From: Dyadobacter sp. 3J3
GTDB lineage: Bacteria > Bacteroidota > Bacteroidia > Cytophagales > Spirosomataceae
Length of the DNA stretch: 64,000 nt
Assembly (NCBI RefSeq): GCF_009801115.1
Contig: NZ_VTOL01000011.1
Span: 186,001 to 250,000, forward strand
Direction of reading: 5' to 3'
A program made the translations under genes and the position numbers. The notes under the pieces were generated by a model. That model was not told the origin of the DNA and did not search any database. It saw only the letters and a list, made by a program, of their open reading frames with translations. This document shows, in pieces, positions 26,610 through 35,604 of the stretch. The stretch's first letter is position 1. Every line of letters starts with the position of its first letter.

Positions 26610-28436
26610 TTATACTTCTGTAAACTGCTGCATATCAATCAGTTTTTTGTATAAACCGTGACTTGCCATCAGCTGCATGTGATTACCAGTTTCAATTATT
26701 TGTCCATCTTCAAGCACCACAATCAAATCAGCATTTTGAATAGTACTTAATCTGTGTGCGATAACCAGTGAAGTTCTGTTTTTCATCAGATTATTCAACG
26801 CTTCCTGAACCAGTTTTTCCGATTCTGTATCAAGTGCCGAAGTCGCTTCATCTAAAAGCATAATCGGTGGATTTTTCAAAACCGCTCTGGCAATACAAAT
26901 GCGTTGTTTTTGTCCGCCCGAAAGTTTCATTCCGCGATCGCCGATATTACTTTCATAACCTTCATCGGTTTGAAGAATAAAGTCGTGAGCGTTTGCAATT
27001 TTCGCTGCATTTTCAACCTCCTGCTGCGTGGCATTTGGCATACCAAAAGCAATATTATTGAAAATACTGTCATTGAAAAGCATTGATTCCTGATTGACAA
27101 CGCCAATCATTGACCAAAGCGATTCCATGGTGATATCTTTAACGTCAACGTTATCAATGGTAACTTTTCCTTTTTCTGCTTCAATAAATCTTGGAATCAA
27201 ATCCATCAAAGTAGATTTTCCTCCACCGGACGGTCCAACCAAAGCAATGGTTTTTCCTTTTGGAATTGTAAGGTTTATATTTTTAAGAACCGTTCTTTCC
27301 GAGTAAGTGAAAGATAGATTTTCAAGACGGATGGCTTCGTTGAATGAAGTGATTGCAACAGCATTGGGAGAATCGGTGATTGTTGGTTTTTCGTCAATCA
27401 AATCCAGAACACGTTCCCCGGCGGCAATACCTGCATGAATTGTACTAAAAGATTCTGTAATTGCTTTTGCCGGACGCATTACCTGCGAGAAAATACCGAT
27501 GTAAGAAATAAAGAGAGCAACACTCAAATCGGATTGTTTGTCAAGAATCAGTGATCCGCCATATAGAACAATAGAGGTTACCATAAGAACACCCAAAGAT
27601 TCAGAAACCGGCCCCCCAAGCTGTTGCCGACGAGCCATTTTTCTCCCCAGGTCTGAATATCGTACGTTTTCAGAATCAAATTTGGACTTAATGGCTTGGG
27701 TTGCATTAAAAGACTTTATAATTTTAATACCTGTCAAAGCTTCATCGAGATAGCTGATCATTAATCCGAACATTTCCTGCGCCTGTTTGGCTTGTTCTTT
27801 CAATCGTTTAACAATTTTGGATATAAGAAATGCAGAAACCGGGATGACGAGAACGGCAAAAATTGTCAATTTGAACGAAATCGAAAACAACATGAAAACA
27901 TAAGCAAGAAGCTGTAAAGGTTCCTTAAATACTACTTGCAGTGTTCCGGTAACGGAAAATTGAACCACACCAACGTCAGATGCAATTTTTGCTATAATAT
28001 CTCCTTTACGCTGGTTGCTGAAATAACCGACTTGAAGATTCATAACATTATTAAAAACTGTTTTACGAAGATTTAATAAGGTATGAATCCGAAGGTTTTC
28101 CATAATTCTTTGGGAGAAATAACGGAAAATATTTCCTAGAAAAACGGATCCTACAATCACAGCGCAAACAAGTTGCAAAGCGCCATAAGGTCCGTATGTT
28201 AAATTGGCCTGTTGTGCGAAATAATTTAAATAATCAGCTACATCAAACCAGCTTTTAGGCTCTTTGATCAATTCAGTACCAGCTGTTCCGCTTTTAAATA
28301 AAGTCATCAGCAGTGGTGCTAAAAGTGCCAAATTTAGCGTAGTGAAAATTACACCCAGTATTGTACATATGACATATGGTATGGCGAATTTTTCAATTGG
28401 CCGGGCAAAAGATAATAGTCGAAAGTATGTTTTCAT
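26610..28436 (-). CDS. MsbA-like ABC exporter (fused permease-ATPase)
   Basis: A 608-residue half-transporter with an N-terminal six-helix membrane domain (about 15-330) and a C-terminal ATPase. Walker A is GPSGGGKST (401-409), the signature is LSGGQ (505-509), Walker B is IMLLDEA followed by TSALD (524-535), and the switch His is His561 in IAHRLST. Closest in layout to MsbA-type lipid or lipid-linked glycan flippases. Two glycosyltransferases follow without a gap, so a lipid-linked sugar cargo is plausible. A -7 element on the minus strand lies just upstream. Confidence 0.92.
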   Translation of the reverse strand: MKTYFRLLSFARPIEKFAIPYVICTILGVIFTTLNLALLAPLLMTLFKSGTAGTELIKEPKSWFDVADYLNYFAQQANLTYGPYGALQLVCAVIVGSVFLGNIFRYFSQRIMENLRIHTLLNLRKTVFNNVMNLQVGYFSNQRKGDIIAKIASDVGVVQFSVTGTLQVVFKEPLQLLAYVFMLFSISFKLTIFAVLVIPVSAFLISKIVKRLKEQAKQAQEMFGLMISYLDEALTGIKIIKSFNATQAIKSKFDSENVRYSDLGRKMARRQQLGGPVSESLGVLMVTSIVLYGGSLILDKQSDLSVALFISYIGIFSQVMRPAKAITESFSTIHAGIAAGERVLDLIDEKPTITDSPNAVAITSFNEAIRLENLSFTYSERTVLKNINLTIPKGKTIALVGPSGGGKSTLMDLIPRFIEAEKGKVTIDNVDVKDITMESLWSMIGVVNQESMLFNDSIFNNIAFGMPNATQQEVENAAKIANAHDFILQTDEGYESNIGDRGMKLSGGQKQRICIARAVLKNPPIMLLDEATSALDTESEKLVQEALNNLMKNRTSLVIAHRLSTIQNADLIVVLEDGQIIETGNHMQLMASHGLYKKLIDMQQFTEV

Positions 28437-28452
28437 TTTTTATTTAAAGGCA

Positions 28453-28460
28453 CAAAGATA
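28453..28460 (-). promoter_or_regulatory. Candidate -7 element of the ABC/GT2 operon
   Basis: Read on the minus strand this is TATCTTTG, a full match to TAnnTTTG, 16 bases ahead of the ABC transporter ATG. No clear TTG is seen at -33. If used, the leader is very short. Confidence 0.4.
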
Positions 28461-28685
28461 AGTTTTTATGCCATAAGGGACAGAACCCTTTCAAGATTTA
28501 TATTGAGACAAGATATTTAACAACGAAAAAGCATCGGTTTTAATTTTAGTAAGTCATCTGAAATTGTGTTTTTTCGGGAAATGCATTTTGTAATGAGACC
28601 CGCGTAATGAGAAAAGGTTGGAAAATGAATTGAGAATTTTTGCTCTGGAATAGCTTTTTTAATATATAGGTTCAAAAAAGAAGTT

Positions 28686-29615
28686 ATGAAAAACGAGATA
28701 TCAAGGCGCCAAGCAATGCTGCAAATTGGTTGTTTAGGAGCTGCTTCATTATTAAATTTTGAAAATACAAGAGCCGGTAATCACCAATATATGTTACAAA
28801 GAAATATTCCGGGAACAAAAGAGAAATTGCCGGTAGTCGGATTGGGATCCTGGATTCAGTTTGATGTCGGCGATTCGATTTCAGAAAAAGCAGAGTTGAA
28901 AGAAGTTTTGAATCATATGAACAGTCTGGGTGGGAAACTTATAGATTCTTCACCAATGTATGGTAAGGCCGAACAGGTAATTGGTGACCTGACGGCAGGA
29001 TTGGATTTTAAGGATAACTTTTTTTATGCAACAAAAGTCTGGACTACCGGAAAACAAACGGGAATTGATCAAATGAATAAATCTTTTCTCAAAATGAGAA
29101 GAAAGACGATGGATCTTATGCAGGTTCATAATTTGCAGGATTGGCAAACACATTTAAGAACATTGAAAGGGTGGAAGGAAGAAGGGAAAGTGCGGTATGT
29201 GGGTATAACGCATTATTCCGTTTCTGCGCATCAGCAGCTTGAACAAATTGTCAGATCCAAAGTGGTAGATTTTGTTCAGTTCAATTATTCCATTAAAGTG
29301 AGGAATGCGGAAAAAAGTTTGCTCAAAGCAGCTCAGGATAATGGTGTTGCCGTTATTATCAATGAGCCTTTTGACAGCGGTGCCTTGTTTAAAGTGGTGA
29401 AAGGGAAAGAATTACCGGATTGGGCGGTGGAATATGATATCAAAAGCTGGGCGCAATATTTCTTAAAATATATTCTTGCAAATCCGGCTGTCAACTGCGT
29501 GATTCCGGGAACATCCGACAAAAAACATCTGATTGACAACATGGGGGCAGGTTATGGCAAACTCCCGGATCAGGAGGGCTTAAAAAGGATGTTGAATTAT
29601 ATTGATACTCTTTAA
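28686..29615 (+). CDS. Exported aldo/keto reductase with Tat-type signal
   Basis: A 309-residue aldo/keto reductase. The N-terminus has a twin-arginine-type signal, SRRQAMLQIGCLGAASLL (residues 5-22), which is unusual for a family that is mostly cytoplasmic. The fold is supported by LPVVGLGSWIQFD, DSSPMYGKAEQVIG with the catalytic Tyr, FYATKVW with the Lys and MQVHNL with the His. The cofactor region CVIPGTSDKKHLIDNMGAG is near the C-terminus. Folding with NADP before Tat export fits the family. Substrate unknown. It stands alone. Confidence 0.88.
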   Translation: MKNEISRRQAMLQIGCLGAASLLNFENTRAGNHQYMLQRNIPGTKEKLPVVGLGSWIQFDVGDSISEKAELKEVLNHMNSLGGKLIDSSPMYGKAEQVIGDLTAGLDFKDNFFYATKVWTTGKQTGIDQMNKSFLKMRRKTMDLMQVHNLQDWQTHLRTLKGWKEEGKVRYVGITHYSVSAHQQLEQIVRSKVVDFVQFNYSIKVRNAEKSLLKAAQDNGVAVIINEPFDSGALFKVVKGKELPDWAVEYDIKSWAQYFLKYILANPAVNCVIPGTSDKKHLIDNMGAGYGKLPDQEGLKRMLNYIDTL

Positions 29616-29835
29616 CAACCAATACTTACATGTTAGCTTGAATTATAATTCACTTTGAGGTTACTTCTCGGTGAAACGTATAGCTGTCGGGTTTACAAAA
29701 TATTAAATTAAAATTAAATGAGAATACAGTTGCATCACTGACAGTCTTTTTTTCGTAAGTTATAAATATTGGCACAGCGTTTAAAATCTGAGACTCCCGA
29801 AACGATCCAAATCGACAACATTACCATATTGAAAA

Positions 29836-31986
29836 ATGTCCAAATCAAATATTGATGCATTAAATTTATATAAACTTGTAGTTATAATTTCTCTTCTGGC
29901 ATTTCCAATTTTTGTAAACGCTCAGGACAGATGTGCTACAATGCCGCTTTTGGAACAGCGATTTTCAACAAATCCTGGATTAAGGCAAAAATTCAGCGAA
30001 AGAGAACTACAACTGCGCAAGCTCGTTGCCGAGCGTATTGCAAGTAGAAAATCCATGAAGACAGGCGGATTAGTAACCGTACCTGTTGTTTTTCACGTGG
30101 TAATGAGAAATCAGGCACAGGTTACGGATGCGCAGATACAGGCACAGCTTGATACGATTAATAAAGATTATGCAGGGTTGAATGCGGGTGCTGCAAAAAT
30201 TCCATCTTATTTTAAAAGCTTATTTGGGTCGTCCGGAATTCAGTTTTGCCTTGCACAACGCACGCCGAATGAAGAACCAACAACGGGTATTGTCAGATAT
30301 AGCACTACACAAACATCCTTTGATTATACCAGCAATTATGTAAAACACAAGTCTACCGGTGGTGCCGATGCCTGGGACCCGGATAGTTATTTGAATATCT
30401 GGGTATGTGTTTTGTCAAATAATACGCTGGGTTATGCTACTTTTCCAAATGACGGAAATCCTGATGAACAAGGCGTTGTTGTTGCTTATAACAGTTTACC
30501 CGGTGGAAATGCAACTGGTTTTAACGAAGGTAAAACGCTTACACACGAAATTGGTCACTATTTTAACCTCTTACATATTTGGGGTGATGATAACGGAAGC
30601 TGTTCAGGGAGCGACGGCGTTACTGACACTCCTAATCAGGGAAATAGTTCAAGTACGTGTAGAACGGGTGTGGTAACTGATAATTGCACAACTACCTCGC
30701 CGGGTATCATGTATCAAAATTATATGGATTATACGGCTGATGCCTGTCTCCTTATGTTTACGATTGAGCAAGTAGCGAGGATGGAAACCGCTTATTCCAA
30801 TTATCGGTCAATTCTAAGCTCTTCAAAAGGATGTCAGCCTCTGAATTTGAAAAGTAAGGATGCTTCGATTAAGCAAATCACACAGCCAGATCAGCGTTTG
30901 TGTACCAGCACATTTACGCCACAGGTTATTCTCCGAAATCGTGGAAGTGAAACCATTACTTCTGTAACCATTAACGCCAGTGTAGACAATGGCCCTGTGG
31001 TAAGTTACAAATGGACAGGTTCTCTGGCAAGCTTTTCAGAAACAACGGTTACATTGGCAGGAATGACAGCTGTTGAAGGAAATCATGTTCTGACCGTTAC
31101 TTCTGTCAATCCAAATGGCGCTCAGGATGAGGATACCTCAAATGATATGCTAAGTTTTGATTTTATATATTATCTACCGTCTGCGCCACCAATTGTGGAA
31201 GGTTTTGAAGGTGAATTTCCCCCGGTGGCCTGGGATATTGTTAATCCTGATGGCGGACAAACCTGGGAAAAAACAACGGAAGGGGCAAAAACCGGAAATG
31301 CTTCTGCCAGGATGAGGAATTTTGATTATCCGGCTATCGGTCAGAAGGACTATTTGCGCAGTCCGACGGTTAATATTGCCGGAGTAGATTCAGCCTTCGT
31401 ATCCTTTCAGGTAGCCGCAGCAACCTATACGGCATCAACAAGTGCGGGAAATGTGTGGGATACACTTCAGGTGATGATCAGTACAGATTGTGGATTGTCC
31501 TATACGAGTTTATATAAGAAATGGGGGCCAAATCTTATTACCCGGACGTCCGCAACCAGAACTGCATTTGCCCCTACCGCTGGCGAATGGAGAAAAGAAG
31601 ATTTGAATATCTCGGACTATATCAGCAAGGGAAATGTGCTTATTGCATTCATGAATATCAATGGAAACGAAAATGACATTTATCTGGATGATATCAATAT
31701 CCGAACGGTAACGGTCAATCCAAACCTCAAAGAAGCAGGATTTCTTGTGACACCGAATCCCACAAGTGGAGAAATATCCGTTCAGTTTTATCCGCATCCG
31801 GCAGGTTTGCAGTCGATTACAATATATTCTGTCACGGGGCAGGAAGTTGCAAAACTAAATTTGCCAAGTGGTGAGGTAAGTACAAATGTTTTTGATTTTA
31901 ACCTGCAAAATTCGGCAGCCGGATTGTATATTGTGAAAGCTGTATTTGATACAAAAACACTTACGAAGAAGATAGTGAAATATTGA
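29836..31986 (+). CDS. Secreted M43 (pappalysin-type) zinc metalloprotease with T9SS sorting domain
   Basis: A 716-residue secreted protease. After a signal peptide (about 1-30) comes the metzincin domain with zinc motif HEIGHYFNLLH (His237, Glu238, His241, His247) and the Met-turn NYMDY near residue 298. The usual metzincin Gly between the second and third His is Asn244. Next is an Ig-like/CARDB-type segment (about 345-445), a MAM/jelly-roll-like segment (450-630), and a type IX sorting domain from about 640 (VTPNPTSGEISVQF ... KKIVKY). It should be exported by T9SS and act on extracellular protein. A terminator follows. Confidence 0.9.
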   Translation: MSKSNIDALNLYKLVVIISLLAFPIFVNAQDRCATMPLLEQRFSTNPGLRQKFSERELQLRKLVAERIASRKSMKTGGLVTVPVVFHVVMRNQAQVTDAQIQAQLDTINKDYAGLNAGAAKIPSYFKSLFGSSGIQFCLAQRTPNEEPTTGIVRYSTTQTSFDYTSNYVKHKSTGGADAWDPDSYLNIWVCVLSNNTLGYATFPNDGNPDEQGVVVAYNSLPGGNATGFNEGKTLTHEIGHYFNLLHIWGDDNGSCSGSDGVTDTPNQGNSSSTCRTGVVTDNCTTTSPGIMYQNYMDYTADACLLMFTIEQVARMETAYSNYRSILSSSKGCQPLNLKSKDASIKQITQPDQRLCTSTFTPQVILRNRGSETITSVTINASVDNGPVVSYKWTGSLASFSETTVTLAGMTAVEGNHVLTVTSVNPNGAQDEDTSNDMLSFDFIYYLPSAPPIVEGFEGEFPPVAWDIVNPDGGQTWEKTTEGAKTGNASARMRNFDYPAIGQKDYLRSPTVNIAGVDSAFVSFQVAAATYTASTSAGNVWDTLQVMISTDCGLSYTSLYKKWGPNLITRTSATRTAFAPTAGEWRKEDLNISDYISKGNVLIAFMNINGNENDIYLDDINIRTVTVNPNLKEAGFLVTPNPTSGEISVQFYPHPAGLQSITIYSVTGQEVAKLNLPSGEVSTNVFDFNLQNSAAGLYIVKAVFDTKTLTKKIVKY

Positions 31987-31990
31987 AGTG

Positions 31991-32070
31991 AGGCTTTCGG
32001 CCATCAGCTTTCGGCTTTCAATTTGTTGTTATCAATAATTGTATAGCCGATTGCCGACCGCCGAAAGCCT
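31991..32070. repeat. Imperfect inverted repeat, GCTTTCGG-type words
   Basis: AGGCTTTCGG (31991-32000) is the exact reverse complement of CCGAAAGCCT (32061-32070), and similarity continues inward for about 18 more bases. It begins 4 bases after the protease stop. It is one of several repeats of similar design in this window. Confidence 0.6.
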
Positions 32071-32104
32071 AAGAACGAATTTAACCTACGCTCAATTGTT
32101 ACGT

Positions 32105-32144
32105 AACGCTTTACTTAGACTTCGGTTGGTGAAGCGTTTTTTTT
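32105..32144 (+). terminator. Intrinsic terminator after the metalloprotease
   Basis: AACGCTTTAC (32105-32114) pairs with GTGAAGCGTT (32129-32138, one G-U pair), followed by a run of eight T. It also sits just beyond the end of the convergent dinB gene. Confidence 0.7.
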
Positions 32145-32165
32145 ATTTTATGAATAATAATGAGG

Positions 32166-33266
32166 TCAAAATAATTCCAACTGTTCGGGATCGCGTGGTT
32201 TTCTTGGTTTTATTTCTGGCTCACCGAAATTAGAAATAGAGATTCCCAGTAAACGAACTGTTCTTTCTTCCATATCGACCTTTTCCAAAAGCTTTTTGAC
32301 CGTATTTAAAATGGTTTCAAAATCTCCAACAGGATGCAGGTAGGAGAAATTCCGTGTAATTTGTGTGAAGTCGCTATATTTTATTTTCAGCGTTATCGTC
32401 CGCCCCTTCAATTGACTTTTTTGTAATCTTTTGAAAACTGTTTCGGCTATGATATCCAGTTCTTTGTGCATTTCTTCCGTTGTGCTCAAATCATAGGTGA
32501 AAGTGTCTTCAGCTCCCAAAGATTTGGTTTCCCGATGGGTTTGGACTTCCCGTTCATCAATTCCTCTTACAATTCTGAAATAGAAATGACCCGTTTTTCC
32601 AAAGTGTTTTACCAGTTCATTTTCAGTAAGTTTTTTCAGATCCGCCCCGGTGAATAACTGCATATTATTCATTTTCTGCGCTGTCACTTTTCCTACGCCG
32701 AAAAACTTTTCAACCGGAAGATTATTTATAAATGTTTCAATTTTAGAGGGACCGATAAAAGTCAGACCGTCAGGTTTATCAATATCGGAGGCAATTTTCG
32801 CAACAAATTTATTTGTAGAAATACCGGCAGAAGCAGTCAGATTAAGTTCGTCTTTTATTGCTTTTTTGATCTGTCTGGCTATTTCAAGTGCAGATCCTAT
32901 TTGAAGTTTGTCTTGTGTCACATCCAGAAAAGCTTCGTCCAGAGAAAGTGGTTCTATGATATCGGTATATCGTTGAAATATTTCTCTGATATTTCTGGAA
33001 GCTGCTTTATAGGCGTCAAATCTTGGAGGTACAAAGATAATTTGTGGACAAAGCTTTATTGCTATTCTGGAAGACATCGCTGAGCGTACGCCGAATTTCC
33101 GGGCTTCATAACTTGCAGTTGCAACCACGCCGCGGCCGGTCGGAGAGCCTCCCACAGCCAAAGGTTTTCCCCTGTATTCGGGGAAATCCCGCTGTTCTAC
33201 GGACGCATAAAATGCATCCATATCAATGTGGATTATTTTACGGTGAGATGGCGTCGAATCAGACAT
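32166..33266 (-). CDS. dinB: DNA polymerase IV (Y-family translesion polymerase)
   Basis: A 366-residue Y-family polymerase. The catalytic acids are Asp15/Asp17 in HIDMDAFYASVE and Asp110-Glu111 in LSLDEAFLDVTQ. The steric-gate Phe is in DAFYAS. Helix-hairpin-helix regions (NLPVEKFFGVGKVTAQKM) and the little-finger domain follow. The C-terminus ends PEQLELF, a sliding-clamp-binding peptide. It carries out mutagenic bypass of DNA damage. It is 25 bases downstream of a DUF1684 gene on the same strand and may be co-transcribed. Confidence 0.96.
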   Translation of the reverse strand: MSDSTPSHRKIIHIDMDAFYASVEQRDFPEYRGKPLAVGGSPTGRGVVATASYEARKFGVRSAMSSRIAIKLCPQIIFVPPRFDAYKAASRNIREIFQRYTDIIEPLSLDEAFLDVTQDKLQIGSALEIARQIKKAIKDELNLTASAGISTNKFVAKIASDIDKPDGLTFIGPSKIETFINNLPVEKFFGVGKVTAQKMNNMQLFTGADLKKLTENELVKHFGKTGHFYFRIVRGIDEREVQTHRETKSLGAEDTFTYDLSTTEEMHKELDIIAETVFKRLQKSQLKGRTITLKIKYSDFTQITRNFSYLHPVGDFETILNTVKKLLEKVDMEERTVRLLGISISNFGEPEIKPRKPRDPEQLELF

Positions 33267-33291
33267 TGTTCACGAAACATAGTAAATTTTA

Positions 33292-33894
33292 TTAATGTTC
33301 CTTGGCGTAATTTTTCTCCCCGGCTTCAATTTTCGCTGTTAAGTGATTACTGGCAGGTGGAATAGGACAATTATATCCGTCGCTGTAAGCACAATATGGA
33401 TTGTATGCTTTGTTGAAATCCAGTTCAACCATATTATTTTTAATATCACCCGTACTTAGATCAATATACCGGCCTCCGCCATAGGACTGAATGCCATTGG
33501 TTTTGTCTTTAAAAGGTAAAAAAAGGTGATCCCGGTATTGGGGAAGTGTCTGCAAACTCAAACTACGGTAAACAGTAAGTGTTTGTTTGCGGCCATTAAG
33601 TTTAAATCTTAGCAGCCCATATTTAACATAGGTTTTATTGGTATCGCTGTAAGTTGGCATTTCAAATGGCCTGCTTTTAAGAATTCTTTTGAAGACTGCT
33701 TTGATCCGATAGGTTGAATCTGGTTCAAAAAAGCGCAGATATGCCAGGTCGTCCTTTTTTAAAGGAGAATTTTTAGATTTTATAAAATCCTCTTTGTAAT
33801 GTTTCCTGAAAAGTTCAGTCTCTTTTTCAAAGGTCTGAGCTTTTGTGGAGATGCAAATAATTAATAATAGAGCCAGGTTAAGAATATTTCTCAT
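33292..33894 (-). CDS. DUF1684 domain secreted protein
   Basis: A 200-residue protein with a signal peptide (MRNILNLALLLIICISTKAQ). DUF1684 hallmarks are visible: YGLLRFKLNGRKQTLTVYRS, FLPFKDKTNGIQSYGGGRY, and a C-terminal LDFNKAYNPYCAYSDGYNCP followed by IPPASNHLTAKIEAGE. The family has no established activity. It precedes dinB by 25 bases and follows a terminator that insulates it from the collagen-like lipoprotein gene. Confidence 0.87.
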   Translation of the reverse strand: MRNILNLALLLIICISTKAQTFEKETELFRKHYKEDFIKSKNSPLKKDDLAYLRFFEPDSTYRIKAVFKRILKSRPFEMPTYSDTNKTYVKYGLLRFKLNGRKQTLTVYRSLSLQTLPQYRDHLFLPFKDKTNGIQSYGGGRYIDLSTGDIKNNMVELDFNKAYNPYCAYSDGYNCPIPPASNHLTAKIEAGEKNYAKEH

Positions 33895-33901
33895 ATTGAG
33901 T

Positions 33902-33933
33902 AAAAAATAAATCCGGTAAAAAGTTACCGGATT
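33902..33933 (-). terminator. Intrinsic terminator, minus strand
   Basis: AATCCGGTAA (33910-33919) pairs with TTACCGGATT (33924-33933). Read on the minus strand the stem is followed by a T-rich tract (complement of 33902-33909). It ends the transcript of the collagen-like lipoprotein gene. Confidence 0.7.
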
Positions 33934-33992
33934 TTGTGATTTTTTGCAACTGTAATCCGAATAAAGTACAGTGGTATACCTGCTTCAAAACA

Positions 33993-34538
33993 TTATTTAG
34001 CAGGATATTTTGCTATTTTACTTTCGTCAATGTTATAAAAGTTTTTCACAGCGTTGTAGTCGCTGTAATCAACTGTACCGCTTTTTCTTGAGCTGAAATC
34101 AGATGGGATGATCACAACACGGAAAGTTTGGTTTTGCGTGTAAGACGCTGGTAGTTTAGAATAATCTACATTGCCATCCAGAAAGATCGAGAAATCTGTG
34201 GTTGTACGGTCAAAATTGTAAATCAAGGCTCCCAAACCAGTATCGTAAGTAGTTTGAGGCATTAATCGCCAGGTATCCAACGCATTTCCAAGTACATCCT
34301 CACCCCAGTAAATATAGATCAAAACAAGGTCTGATTCTAAAACTTTAACATTTGGCGAAGTTGCAGCAAAGGTGTAGCTGGTTACATATTTGTTTGCAGG
34401 AGTGAAATTAACCTTTGTAAGATCAAATGTCGTCCCCAGTACGGTTCCTCCATCAATCCCCGGAGCACCGTCGTCTCCTTTACACCCCTGAAAAAGAATT
34501 GCAATAACGAATAATAATGGAATTAGCTTTTTTGTCAT
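33993..34538 (-). CDS. Small lipoprotein with collagen-like Gly-X-Y stretch
   Basis: A 181-residue lipoprotein; lipobox FQGC puts the lipidated Cys at 19. Directly after it comes GDDGAPGIDGG, a short collagen-type Gly-X-Y run often found at the start of Bacteroidota surface lipoproteins. The rest (TFDLTKVNFTPANKYVTSYT, YIYWGEDVLGNALDTWRLMP) has no recognised family. The short collagen run probably acts as a spacer. Single gene with its own terminator; function unknown. Confidence 0.75.
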   Translation of the reverse strand: MTKKLIPLLFVIAILFQGCKGDDGAPGIDGGTVLGTTFDLTKVNFTPANKYVTSYTFAATSPNVKVLESDLVLIYIYWGEDVLGNALDTWRLMPQTTYDTGLGALIYNFDRTTTDFSIFLDGNVDYSKLPASYTQNQTFRVVIIPSDFSSRKSGTVDYSDYNAVKNFYNIDESKIAKYPAK

Positions 34539-34761
34539 GACTATTTAGATTTTAAGAGTTGTTACTGGCACAAATTTGCGCTAAGTTTTTTAAATGCCCT
34601 AATAAAGTAGGCATGTTAACTTTTTATTGACAAAATAATGCCAGAGGTGTAAAATGAGGCTAAGCATTAATAATTAAATAATTTGCATTGGTAATTGTAA
34701 GGTAGTATTTTTCACATTGATATGTTTAACACAAATAATTATTCAAAAAATAAATAAAACC

Positions 34762-35184
34762 ATGATCAATCGTAGAGCAAATGCCGTTTGGAAAGGTACG
34801 GGAAAAGAAGGTACCGGTACTATGAGTACTCAGAGCACTGTCCTTGAAAATACACAATATTCTTTCAATACCCGTTTTGCGGACGGAGTAGGAACCAACC
34901 CTGAGGAGCTTATCGCTGCTGCGCATGCAGGATGTTTTGCCATGCAATTGAGCTTTCTTTTAAACGAGGCTGGTTTTACTGCTGATGAACTTAATGTATC
35001 TGCCGTTATCACGCTAGATCCCTCACAAGGTGCTATTACTAAAAGCGCTTTGGTTTTGAAAGGAAAAGTTCCTGGTATTTCAGCTGAGAAGTTTGACGAA
35101 ATTGCACATGCAGCGAAAGAAAAATGTCCTGTCTCCAAAGTTTTGAATGCTGAGAAAACACTGGAAGTAGAATTGCTTGCATAA
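34762..35184 (+). CDS. OsmC-family organic hydroperoxide reductase
   Basis: The ATG at 34762 gives 140 residues and the standard OsmC start INRRANAVWKGTGKEG; a longer reading from 34717 has no support. The two reactive cysteines are Cys58 (HAGCFAM) and Cys122 (KEKCPVSKVL). The fold-defining GVGTNPEELIAAAHAG is intact. OsmC enzymes reduce organic peroxides with thiols, using a dimeric active site in the cytoplasm. It is a single gene followed by a strong terminator. Confidence 0.93.
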   Translation: MINRRANAVWKGTGKEGTGTMSTQSTVLENTQYSFNTRFADGVGTNPEELIAAAHAGCFAMQLSFLLNEAGFTADELNVSAVITLDPSQGAITKSALVLKGKVPGISAEKFDEIAHAAKEKCPVSKVLNAEKTLEVELLA

Positions 35185-35215
35185 TTTTTGACCAATTCTT
35201 TTTGAATTGAATTAG

Positions 35216-35258
35216 AGCGGCTGAATGATTTTAAAATCATTCAGCCGCTATTTTTTTT
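35216..35258 (+). terminator. Strong intrinsic terminator after osmC
   Basis: A perfect 17-bp palindrome, AGCGGCTGAATGATTTT (35216-35232) with its complement (35233-35249), is followed by a run of eight T (35251-35258). Confidence 0.85.
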
Positions 35259-35604
35259 GCCTGAATAAACCGAAAATTTCTTCAATAAGTATTAGGCATC
35301 CAATTACTTCGAAAGTGGTGTAATTATACTTTTATATCTAATCCACAAATTTCTACGTATTTATAAAGTGCAATTAAATTAGTTCTACGGCTATGGTTGA
35401 TATAATGTTTTTTTAATCATTTATGCGTAACAAACTTAAAATGCTTGTTATATTTGTCTTTGTTAATATTCTATATATGAGTATGTTGTAAGTTTTGAAA
35501 TAATATTTTACTCTTATGGTCTAAATATTTGAATTGTGCGTACCTAGAAATAAATTTTTGATAAAAATTGAAATAGTACAATTATTAATCTTAACCCGGA
35601 CTCT
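35259..35604. other. Leader region of the choice-of-anchor-A gene
   Basis: This is 346 AT-rich bases without a gene. TATATTTG at 35449-35456 matches the TAnnTTTG -7 element and could start a transcript with a leader of about 140 bases. There is no TTG at the expected -33 position. Confidence 0.4.

Noticed and set aside
34717..34761. Longer OsmC start
   Set aside because: The 15 added residues are AT-rich leader; OsmC proteins begin at the sequence from 34762.
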